From contig JABMOJ010000258.1 of the NCBI GenBank assembly GCA_013204195.1, positions 1 to 5,950 of the forward strand: a stretch of 5,950 bases of DNA, read 5' to 3'. Position numbers and translations under genes: made by a program. A model generated the notes under the pieces. It searched no databases. It saw nothing but the letters and a program-made list of their open reading frames with translations, and had not been told where the DNA came from. Each line of letters begins with the position of its first letter. Position 1 is the first letter of the stretch. This DNA comes from SAR86 cluster bacterium (GTDB lineage Bacteria > Pseudomonadota > Gammaproteobacteria > Pseudomonadales > Azotimanducaceae). This document shows positions 1 through 5,414 of this stretch, one piece after another.

Positions 1-251
1 GAATAAGCATCCAGAATGCCCGTCATCAAGACCGCGGCGCGATCGCCCGACTTGATATCTTGCAATTGCTTGACCAGGTATCGTTGCCCCTGACCCGCCA
101 AACTAGGAAACGCACCTGCGGGGCTATTCCCATCCTGACCATGACAGGCGACACAAACCGCGGAAAGTGCTTTGCCTTGCTGAGGGTCCCCGGCAGCAAA
201 CGCGAAGGTTGATGATACTATGACGATAAGACCAATTAATATTCTAAACAT
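1..251 (-). CDS. Cytochrome c4, N-terminal part (gene runs off the left edge)
   Basis: Periplasmic c-type cytochrome that passes electrons from the bc1 complex towards terminal oxidases; cytochrome c4 proteins normally have two haem domains and about 190-210 residues. Only the first 83 codons are in the window. Residues 1-19 form a signal peptide (short Arg-containing N-end, hydrophobic core, A-F-A cleavage site before AGD). The first haem-binding motif is C33-V-A-C36-H37, followed by GQDGNSPAGAFPSLAGQG, a sequence typical of the cytochrome c4 family, and then M76-T-G, where M76 is the likely sixth ligand of haem 1. The second haem domain lies outside the window. The ATG at 251 is preceded by an AGGGA ribosome binding site (minus strand, 257-261) five bases upstream. 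It is divergent from engB, as in Pseudomonas. I saw no convincing -35/-10 pair in the roughly 110 bp between the two genes. The family call is firm; the rest of the gene cannot be judged. Confidence 0.93.
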   Translation of the reverse strand, partial: MFRILIGLIVIVSSTFAFAAGDPQQGKALSAVCVACHGQDGNSPAGAFPSLAGQGQRYLVKQLQDIKSGDRAAVLMTGILDAY

Positions 252-364
252 GAGTGTCCCTAAAAAAACTAAATACAGGATGAGCAGTGTTAACATAGGC
301 GCACAAGTATATAACAAACTTAGCCGGAAGGCCCAAGCCACAAAGCAGCAAATATAACGTGATT

Positions 365-1051
365 ATGCCAGAACAGATGATAAATCGAACAAAAGTGAAC
401 CTGGATGACATCCAGTTTCTTAAAAGTGCCGCAAAACTCAGCCAGTGCCCGGCAGATGTTGGCCTGGAAGTCGCCTTCTGTGGACGCTCAAATGCGGGTA
501 AATCCAGCGCAATCAACTATCTAACCGGGCTCAATAAGCTGGCACGAACCAGCAAGACCCCCGGCCGCACACAGTTGATCAATTTTTTTACCGTATCCGA
601 AGCCTTTCGACTGGTAGATTTACCCGGTTATGGCTACGCCAAGGTGCCAACTGCACTCAAGCGCGAATGGCATGAAAATATCGACAACTATTTACGTAAC
701 CGTGAATCCCTGTGTGGGCTTGTACTCTTGATGGACATTCGGCATCCATTGAAACCCTTTGACCAGACCATGCTTGACTGGTGCGCCGGTGCGGGCATGC
801 CGCTGCACATCCTCCTAACCAAGTGTGACAAGCTCAAACGGGGCGCCCAGCAGGCTGCGTTACTGCATGTCAAACGGGAAGTGAGCAAACTCGCCAGTAT
901 CCAGCTATTTTCATCGACTCACGAAGTTGGCCAAAAAATACTCCTGAACCAATTATCAGACTGGATTGCTGCCGGCGGGCCCGATCGATCCATGCCAAGG
1001 AATGATCTGCGGAATATCGATGTCGATCAGCAAGAGACCGGCCAGGACTGA
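365..1051 (+). CDS. engB: Ribosome biogenesis GTPase EngB (YihA/YsxC)
   Basis: Cytoplasmic TrmE/Era-family GTPase needed for late assembly of the large ribosomal subunit. With the ATG at 365 it is 228 residues. The GTP-binding motifs are all present: G1 GRSNAGKSS (40-48), G2 TPGRT (65-69), G3 DLPGYG (85-90), G4 TKCD (152-155) and the G5-like SS at 183-184. The segment between G1 and G3 ([20 protein letters not shown]) is characteristic of EngB. The last 20 or so residues ([20 protein letters not shown] onward) are a polar tail beyond the GTPase fold; the E. coli protein is about 210 residues. The start is uncertain: GTG at 359, ATG at 365 and ATG at 377 are all in frame and none has a clear Shine-Dalgarno sequence. 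ATG 365 gives an N-end close in length to Pseudomonas homologues. It is convergent with polA, with the sRNA locus between them. Confidence 0.95.
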   Translation: MPEQMINRTKVNLDDIQFLKSAAKLSQCPADVGLEVAFCGRSNAGKSSAINYLTGLNKLARTSKTPGRTQLINFFTVSEAFRLVDLPGYGYAKVPTALKREWHENIDNYLRNRESLCGLVLLMDIRHPLKPFDQTMLDWCAGAGMPLHILLTKCDKLKRGAQQAALLHVKREVSKLASIQLFSSTHEVGQKILLNQLSDWIAAGGPDRSMPRNDLRNIDVDQQETGQD

Positions 1052-1138
1052 CGTTTTTGTCCTAAAAGTGAATCTGGCGGCACTGACCTTGACCAAGCCT
1101 GCGTCAACGACCCAGTCACAGCCTGACGAAATTTAGGC

Positions 1139-1178
1139 AAAAAAAACCCTGGTCACCGTTGGGGGGGAGTGACCAGGG
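1139..1178 (-). terminator. Rho-independent terminator of the sRNA (and of polA read-through)
   Basis: A perfect 10-bp inverted repeat, CCCTGGTCAC (1178-1169) with GTGACCAGGG (1156-1147), encloses a 12-nt loop containing seven consecutive C. On the minus strand the stem is followed directly by eight T (1146-1139), the classical intrinsic terminator layout. On the plus strand the stem is followed by CTCTTCGGCTCTTTT, which is much less U-rich, so it is at best a weak terminator for engB. The long loop with its C-run is unusual for a pure terminator and suggests a second role in base pairing. Confidence 0.9.
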
Positions 1179-1180
1179 CT

Positions 1181-1215
1181 CTTCGGCTCTTTTGGGGGAG
1201 AAAATTACCGAAGCC
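1181..1215 (-). other. sRNA stem-loop presenting a CUCCCCC loop
   Basis: In the minus-strand RNA, GGCUUCGG (1215-1208) can pair with CCGAAG (1186-1181) over six bases, and two more G-C pairs become possible across a 2-nt bulge (AG) to the CC at 1178-1177, although those bases also belong to the terminator stem. The 21-nt loop (1207-1187) carries UUUUCUCCCCCAAAA, so the C-run at 1198-1194 is predicted to be single-stranded. It sits immediately 5' of the terminator hairpin. The fold was read by eye; no energy was computed. Confidence 0.5.
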
Positions 1216-1246
1216 TTACTAAAAAAGCCTTACTTATAAAAGCCTT
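1211..1246 (-). repeat. Three phased AAGGCTT direct repeats in the sRNA
   Basis: The minus strand carries AAGGCTT three times (1246-1240, 1231-1225, 1217-1211), at intervals of 15 and 14 bases. The two downstream copies are extended to AGTAAGGCTT, an exact 10-base repeat (plus-strand 1211-1220 and 1225-1234). The copy nearest the 3' end forms the left arm of the C-loop hairpin; the other two appear unpaired and could compete with it for the AAGAGCC segment near 1183-1177. This may reflect internal duplication or repeated binding sites. Confidence 0.7.
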
Positions 1247-1262
1247 TCTACCAAACTACCAA
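1233..1262 (-). promoter_or_regulatory. Possible internal sigma-70 promoter for a shorter sRNA form
   Basis: On the minus strand TTGGTA (1262-1257, four of six matches to TTGACA) is followed after 18 bases by TATAAG (1238-1233, five of six matches to TATAAT). A start near 1226 would give an RNA of roughly 88 nt containing the C-loop hairpin and the terminator. The match is moderate and lies in a repeat-rich AT tract, so it may be accidental. Confidence 0.3.
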
Positions 1263-1263
1263 A
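1248..1263 (-). repeat. Perfect tandem 8-bp repeat TTTGGTAG x2
   Basis: The minus strand reads TTTGGTAG twice in direct tandem (plus-strand CTACCAAA at 1248-1255 and 1256-1263). It lies in the 5' half of the candidate sRNA, just upstream of the AAGGCTT repeats. It also supplies the -35-like TTGGTA of a possible internal promoter. No known family is recognised. Confidence 0.7.
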
Positions 1264-1330
1264 TGCACTCGTAAGAATAACGATCAAACCTACCAGCTCA
1301 AACTTTCTAACAACTTGCGCGTTACAGTGA

Positions 1331-1357
1331 TCAGACTGGTGCCGACCGGCAAAGTTC
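1331..1357 (-). promoter_or_regulatory. Sigma-E/AlgU-type promoter of the sRNA
   Basis: On the minus strand GAACTT (1357-1352) is followed after exactly 16 bases by TCTGA (1335-1331). This matches the extracytoplasmic sigma factor RpoE/AlgU consensus GAACTT-N16/17-TCTGA at every fixed position. The transcription start should fall about 5-8 bases further, near 1323-1326. It lies 86 bp beyond the polA stop, points away from polA, and the only thing downstream before a terminator is the non-coding RNA. The implied regulation is induction by envelope stress. Confidence 0.78.
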
Positions 1358-1433
1358 AACAACTCCGTAATAATCGCCAAAATAATTTTATTTGGCACTT
1401 ATCCTTCGCACCTCGTCGACCAACGCTGGATCT

Positions 1434-1456
1434 AAAGGGGCGCCTAATGCGCCTCT
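1434..1456 (-). other. GC-rich inverted repeat spanning the polA stop codon
   Basis: On the minus strand GGCGC (1453-1449) and GCGCC (1443-1439) flank ATTAG, which contains the TAG stop of polA. One mismatch further out, three more pairs are possible (GAA with TTC-type partners), and the tail CCCCTTTAG follows. It could be a weak terminator or a 3'-end stabilising hairpin of the polA mRNA. The U-tract is short, so termination would be inefficient; the stronger terminator at 1139-1178 lies about 270 bp on. Confidence 0.3.
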
Positions 1457-4137
1457 TCCCAATTCAGACCCACTCCCGTCTCCACCAGCAATGGCACCTT
1501 GAGTTCAACCGCCTGACTCATCTTAGCGGTAAGGATCGCGGCAACCTCAACAACCTGATCGGCTTTAACCTCTAGCACTAATTCGTCATGCACCTGCATG
1601 ATCATACGGGCATCTGGCTTGTCGGTGGTCAACCATCGATCAACATCGATCATGGCCAGCTTGATAATATCCGCCGCCGAACCCTGCATCGGCGCATTGA
1701 TCGCAGTACGTTCGGCGCCTTGACGGCGCTGGAAATTACTGGTGTTGATCTCTGGTAAATATAGGCGTCGACCAAATAGGGTCTCAACAAAACCCTGCTC
1801 GGCGGCGAGGGCCTTAGTTCTGTCCATGTAATCAAGGACGCCTGGGTAGCGTTCAAAATACAGATCAATATAAGACTGGGCATCACCCCGCCCGATACTC
1901 AGCTGGCGCGCCAAACCAAAGGCAGACATACCGTAGATCAAACCAAAGTTAATGGCCTTGGCACTGCGCCGCTGGTCGGCTGTCACTGCATCTAGACTTT
2001 GGCCAAATACTTCAGCCGCAGTGGCCTTGTGGATATCCAGCCCCTGCGCGAATGCCGTTAATAAACCCGCATCTGAAGACAGGTGCGCCATGATCCGCAA
2101 TTCAATTTGCGAATAATCGGCAGCGATCAATTGATACCCCGGCGCGGCAATGAACGCTTTACGCACCTGACGACCTTCTTCTGTTCGTATGGGTATATTT
2201 TGCAAATTGGGGTTAGTACTGGATAGCCGGCCAGTGGCCGCTACCGCCTGGTGGTATGAGGTATGGATTCGACCGGTGCCTGGATTCACCTGTTTAGGCA
2301 ACTGATCCGTATACGTAGACTTTAATTTAGACAACCCGCGATATTCGAGAATAACCTTGGGTAAAGGATAATCCAGCGCTAACTCCTGCAGCACATCCTC
2401 TGCCGTCGATGGTTGGCCCTTGGGTGTCTTTTTCTTGACCGGCAACTGCAGCTTTTCAAAAAATATGGTTTGTAGCTGCTTCGGCGAACCGAGATTGAAG
2501 GGTTCTCCCGCCAGCTCAAAGGCGTCACGTTCCAATTCTTGCAAGCGCTGGCTCAGTTTTGCGCTTTGCCTGTTGAGTAAGCCACTGTCCAGCAGTACGC
2601 CGTTACGCTCAATTCTGGACAACACGCTGACCAACGGTAATTCGATTTTCTCGAATACACTTTGCAAGGACGGCAGCGCCTGCAATTTTGGCCACAACGC
2701 TTCATGTAGCTGCAAAGTGATATCAGCATCCTCGGCGGCATATTTTGACGCAATCTCAATTTCAACCTGGTCGAAGGTGATTTGCTTGGCGCCCTTGCCC
2801 GCAACTTCCTCGAAGGCAATCGTACTCTTACCCAAGTACTTTAACGCCAGATCATCCATGTTATGCCTTGTCGCCACCGAGTTCAGTACATAAGACTCCA
2901 ACATCGTGTCGAAGGCGACGCCACGAAGCTCAATGCCATAACGAGCGAGTACGCTCATATCGTACTTAAGATTTTGGCCAATCTTCTGCTTGCCTGGGTC
3001 TTCTAATAATCCACGCAGCTCGCCAAGGACAATCTCTCGAGACAATTGCTCGGGCACGCCAAGATAAGCATGAGCCAGAGGAATATAGGCGGCCTCTCCG
3101 GATTTAACGCTGAATGACACGCCAACTAATTCGGCTTGCATGTAGTCAAGACTTGTCGTCTCCGTATCGAAAGCAAAGACCGGCGCAGCTTGCAAAATAG
3201 CGATCCATCGAGCCAACTCGTCAAGGCTCAAAATCGTCTGATACTCTGTGGGCGTTGATTCATCGAGTACCACAGACTCGCTATCGCCGCGGAGCTCGTC
3301 CACCCACTGCCGAAACTCATACTCCGTGAAAATTTGCCGCAATGCTCCGGCATCCGGCGGCGTCAATACCAACTCGTCAGGCGTCACATCAAGCGCCACA
3401 TCCAACTTAATGGTCGCCAGCTGGTAAGACAGGCGCAGCGTCTCTAAGGAATTCCGAAGATTTTCGCCAACCTTACCCTTGATTTCTTCTGCATGACTAA
3501 TAATGCCCTCAACACTGGCATGCGCAGCAAGCCATTTAACCGCCGTTTTCGGCCCACAATTAGGCACCCCAGGAATATTGTCAGACGTGTCGCCGACAAG
3601 CGCCAAGTAGTCGATAATTTGATCGGGCCGAACACCGAATTTTTCCAACACACCGGCCTCATCCATCATCGTATCCGTCATGGTGTTGATTAACGTGATG
3701 TGCGGATTGACCAATTGCGCCATATCTTTATCACCCGTTGATATCAGCACCGGCATTTGTCGCCGGGTCGCGTCCTCGGCCAAGGTGCCAATCACATCAT
3801 CTGCCTCAACACCGTCGATGATTAGCAGCGGCAGGCCCATTTTTCGAATGATGTCCTGAATGGGGGCAATTTGTTCTCTGAGCTCGTCGGGCATGGCGGC
3901 CCGGTTTTCCTTGTAAGCCGGGTACAGCGTATTTCTGAAAGACTTGCCCTTGGCATCGAACACGACAGCGATATGGCTCTGAGGATAATCTGCCATCAGC
4001 TTCCTGATCATGCTGATAACGCCTCTGATTGCTCCCGTATGAGCACCTTTGGTGCTCATTAACTTGGGTAGTGCATGGTAAGCACGGAAAAGGTACGATG
4101 AACCATCAATCAGAACCAATGGGTAGTTGTCTTTCAT
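1444..4137 (-). CDS. polA: DNA polymerase I with 5' nuclease, proofreading and polymerase domains
   Basis: Processes Okazaki fragments and fills repair gaps in the cytoplasm. The protein is 897 residues (E. coli 928; the difference is about 31 residues, all before the proofreading domain). The 5'-nuclease domain (about 1-290) keeps its metal ligands: D11, D61, E111, D113, D114, D136, D138, D183, D186. The 3'-5' exonuclease domain (about 315-485) keeps D324-T-E326, N389-LKY-D393 and Y466-AAE-D470, so proofreading should be active, unlike Taq-type enzymes. The polymerase domain has motif A D674-YSQIELR, motif B K727-AIN-F731-GLI-Y735-G and motif C H850-D851-E852. Start: the ATG at 4137 gives MKDNYPLVLIDGSSYLFRAY, the usual N-end; the longer frame back to a GTG at 4185 would add 16 residues with no family counterpart and overlap the next gene. 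A weak TTGGAA-N18-TATGGT promoter (4193-4164) may drive it. It is divergent from the DUF2782 gene and convergent with engB. Confidence 0.98.
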   Translation of the reverse strand: MKDNYPLVLIDGSSYLFRAYHALPKLMSTKGAHTGAIRGVISMIRKLMADYPQSHIAVVFDAKGKSFRNTLYPAYKENRAAMPDELREQIAPIQDIIRKMGLPLLIIDGVEADDVIGTLAEDATRRQMPVLISTGDKDMAQLVNPHITLINTMTDTMMDEAGVLEKFGVRPDQIIDYLALVGDTSDNIPGVPNCGPKTAVKWLAAHASVEGIISHAEEIKGKVGENLRNSLETLRLSYQLATIKLDVALDVTPDELVLTPPDAGALRQIFTEYEFRQWVDELRGDSESVVLDESTPTEYQTILSLDELARWIAILQAAPVFAFDTETTSLDYMQAELVGVSFSVKSGEAAYIPLAHAYLGVPEQLSREIVLGELRGLLEDPGKQKIGQNLKYDMSVLARYGIELRGVAFDTMLESYVLNSVATRHNMDDLALKYLGKSTIAFEEVAGKGAKQITFDQVEIEIASKYAAEDADITLQLHEALWPKLQALPSLQSVFEKIELPLVSVLSRIERNGVLLDSGLLNRQSAKLSQRLQELERDAFELAGEPFNLGSPKQLQTIFFEKLQLPVKKKTPKGQPSTAEDVLQELALDYPLPKVILEYRGLSKLKSTYTDQLPKQVNPGTGRIHTSYHQAVAATGRLSSTNPNLQNIPIRTEEGRQVRKAFIAAPGYQLIAADYSQIELRIMAHLSSDAGLLTAFAQGLDIHKATAAEVFGQSLDAVTADQRRSAKAINFGLIYGMSAFGLARQLSIGRGDAQSYIDLYFERYPGVLDYMDRTKALAAEQGFVETLFGRRLYLPEINTSNFQRRQGAERTAINAPMQGSAADIIKLAMIDVDRWLTTDKPDARMIMQVHDELVLEVKADQVVEVAAILTAKMSQAVELKVPLLVETGVGLNWEEAH

Positions 4138-4158
4138 CTCATATCGCTCAGGTATTTT

Positions 4159-4163
4159 GGGGA
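4159..4163 (+). promoter_or_regulatory. Ribosome binding site fixing the DUF2782 start
   Basis: GGGGA lies eight bases before the GTG at 4172 and selects it over the in-frame TTG at 4127, which has no such site. The preceding four T give TTTTGGGG (4155-4162), which is exactly complementary to CCCCAAAA in the C-rich loop of the candidate sRNA. Confidence 0.65.
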
Positions 4164-4171
4164 ACCATACT

Positions 4172-4483
4172 GTGAACTCACGCAACTTTCCAATCCTAGT
4201 TCAACTTGTGTTGTTGTTATGCTGCAGTAGCTTTTTCTATTCGGTTTCGGCAAGCGAGATAGCCCTGCCGGACGAAGCAAGCGAAGGCAGAGATGTCGAA
4301 ATTGTGGTGGGCGAGGACCGCATGATTTATGAATACCGTACTAACGGCATCTTGATGATGATCAAGATTGTTCCAAAAAATGGCCGCCCGTACTATATGG
4401 TCCCGGCTGATGGGTCGCCACATTTCTCCAATCTGGATCACAGCAAAAATCTTTACCCCAGTTGGGTATTATTCGAGTGGTAA
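4172..4483 (+). CDS. Secreted DUF2782 family protein
   Basis: Small exported protein of 103 residues, function unknown. Residues 1-27 look like a signal peptide: N-terminal Arg, a hydrophobic core (ILVQLVLLLCCSSFF) and a V-S-A cleavage site before SEIALPDE. The mature part, about 76 residues, has the family pattern: IYEYRTNGILMMIKIVPKNG, then PYYMV and a C-terminal PSWVLFEW, which I recognise from Pseudomonas proteins lying between polA and thrB. The two Cys at 17-18 sit within the hydrophobic core and do not form a lipobox. The GTG start at 4172 has a good GGGGA site and places the gene 34 bp from polA without overlap. It lies three bases upstream of thrB, so the two are very probably co-transcribed; the conserved pairing suggests but does not show a shared role, and a periplasmic protein next to a cytoplasmic kinase has no obvious explanation. 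Confidence 0.88.
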   Translation: MNSRNFPILVQLVLLLCCSSFFYSVSASEIALPDEASEGRDVEIVVGEDRMIYEYRTNGILMMIKIVPKNGRPYYMVPADGSPHFSNLDHSKNLYPSWVLFEW

Positions 4484-4486
4484 CCT

Positions 4487-5401
4487 GTGGCCGCCTTTAC
4501 TAGCTTTTCCGAGTCGGCATTAAGCCGTTACCTGTGCATGTTCGAACTGGGCGAGCTCGTGTCCTGCTCGCCAATTGCTGCGGGCATAGAAAACTCCAAC
4601 TACTTCGTTAATCTGCAAGCAGATGACGTGATCAGTGAGTATGTGCTGACGATCAACGAAGGCCTGAGTTTTAAAGAGGCGCCTTTTTTCAGTCAACTCC
4701 TAAGCCAGCTTGCCCGCGCAGGGATACCAGTACCGGCACCCAAACGCACACTAGATGGCATGTCGAGTACAATTTTTTGCGGGAAACCCACTTGGTTGTT
4801 TCCAAAACTGGCGGGTGCCCACCCACAAATTGTCAACTATCAGCAATGCCACCAAATCGGTCAAGCACTCGCCAATCTCCACGCGGCGGCTAGCGGCGTT
4901 AGCCTCACCCGATCCAATCCCTATGATTTGGCTTGGGCGACGGCAACAGTCGATCAGCTCAGCTCTAGACTCGCAATCGCAGATCAACAGTTACTCAGAA
5001 CGATACTGGCAGAACACCGCGAGATTGAGCATTTGGACTTGCCCACGGGCATCGTTCATGGCGACCTATTTCGCGACAATGCGTTGTTTATCGACGATAC
5101 CTTAACCGGCATTATTGATTTTTATCACGCGTGCCAGGATAACTTGATTCAGGATCTGGCGATTACGGTAAACGACTGGTGCAGCGATTCCAACGGGCAG
5201 ATTGATTCCAGGCGAAAACACAGTTTGATCGAGGGCTACGAAAGTGTTCGGCCTTTGACCTCCGAGGAGCGCGAGGCTTTGACCTCTTTTCAGCGAGTTG
5301 GTGCTTTAAGATTTATTCTAACAAGGCTCCTCAGTGGTGAGGGGGACGCTTACCTAAAAGACCCTGAGGAATTTTTACGAATAGCCCGACAGCTGGGATA
5401 A
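4487..5401 (+). CDS. thrB: Homoserine kinase, APH-fold type (ThrB2)
   Basis: Phosphorylates L-homoserine with ATP to O-phospho-L-homoserine, the step before threonine synthase, in the cytoplasm. It is 304 residues and belongs to the aminoglycoside-phosphotransferase/choline-kinase fold used by Pseudomonas and many proteobacteria, not to the GHMP family of E. coli ThrB. Seen: the N-terminal nucleotide-binding region with GIENSNYFV (33-41) and YVLTINE, the segment FFSQLLSQLARAGIPVPAP typical of this subfamily, the Brenner catalytic motif H191-G-D193-LFRD-N198, and the metal-binding D211-F-Y (IIDFYHA). D193 is the expected catalytic base. The GTG at 4487 matches the usual start (MAAFTSFSESAL resembles MSVFTPL of Pseudomonas) and follows the DUF2782 stop by three bases with only a weak GAGTGG site, which suggests translational coupling. 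It ends 13 bp from the convergent SCO gene. Other APH-fold kinases are possible in principle, but the locus and N-terminal sequence favour ThrB. Confidence 0.93.
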   Translation: MAAFTSFSESALSRYLCMFELGELVSCSPIAAGIENSNYFVNLQADDVISEYVLTINEGLSFKEAPFFSQLLSQLARAGIPVPAPKRTLDGMSSTIFCGKPTWLFPKLAGAHPQIVNYQQCHQIGQALANLHAAASGVSLTRSNPYDLAWATATVDQLSSRLAIADQQLLRTILAEHREIEHLDLPTGIVHGDLFRDNALFIDDTLTGIIDFYHACQDNLIQDLAITVNDWCSDSNGQIDSRRKHSLIEGYESVRPLTSEEREALTSFQRVGALRFILTRLLSGEGDAYLKDPEEFLRIARQLG

Positions 5402-5414
5402 ACCCTCACTGAAA

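Larger units (their letters stand above)
1139..1325 (-). ncRNA. Candidate ErsA/Spot 42-like small RNA with sigma-E-type promoter
   Basis: Putative trans-acting sRNA of about 187 nt in the interval between polA and engB. What is seen: an exact GAACTT-N16-TCTGA promoter just upstream, a 10-bp GC-rich terminator stem followed by eight U at the 3' end, no open reading frame, a stem-loop (1181-1215) with CUCCCCC in its loop, and a terminator loop with a run of seven C. The 5' half carries short direct repeats. What is known: E. coli Spot 42 (spf) lies between polA and yihA/engB, and Pseudomonas ErsA occupies the same place, depends on the envelope-stress sigma factor AlgU (sigma-22) and ends in an intrinsic terminator. 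Inference: this is the positional and probably functional counterpart of ErsA, acting on mRNA ribosome binding sites, probably with Hfq. The 5' end (about 1323-1326) is deduced from the promoter only; a shorter form from an internal promoter is possible. No overall sequence match to ErsA or Spot 42 could be tested here. Confidence 0.72.

Noticed and set aside
286..315. TTAACA and TATAAC as a promoter for engB
   Set aside because: The spacing is only 14 bases, too short for a sigma-70 promoter.
1161..1198. Plus-strand G-runs (7 G and 5 G) as a possible G-quadruplex
   Set aside because: Only three runs of three or more G, with long loops; the runs are better explained as complements of the sRNA C-loops.
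1376..1396. AT-rich inverted repeat GCCAAA...TTTGGC downstream of polA
   Set aside because: Only six pairs around an AT loop, and no T-run follows on either strand, so it is not a convincing terminator.
1315..1575. Plus-strand open frame of 86 codons overlapping the sRNA promoter and the polA 3' end
   Set aside because: No ribosome binding site, no recognisable protein features, and it runs antisense through conserved polA motif C.
2420..2893. Plus-strand open frame of 157 codons inside polA
   Set aside because: Antisense shadow of the conserved polA exonuclease/polymerase coding region; Ser/Cys-rich translation without family features.
4217..4226. Possible lipobox (LLLCC) in the DUF2782 signal peptide
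   Set aside because: The positions before Cys are all Leu, and the hydrophobic core continues after it; a V-S-A signal peptidase I site fits better.
5329..5342. CCTCA-GTGG-TGAGG hairpin near the thrB 3' end
   Set aside because: Short, inside coding sequence and not followed by a T-run.
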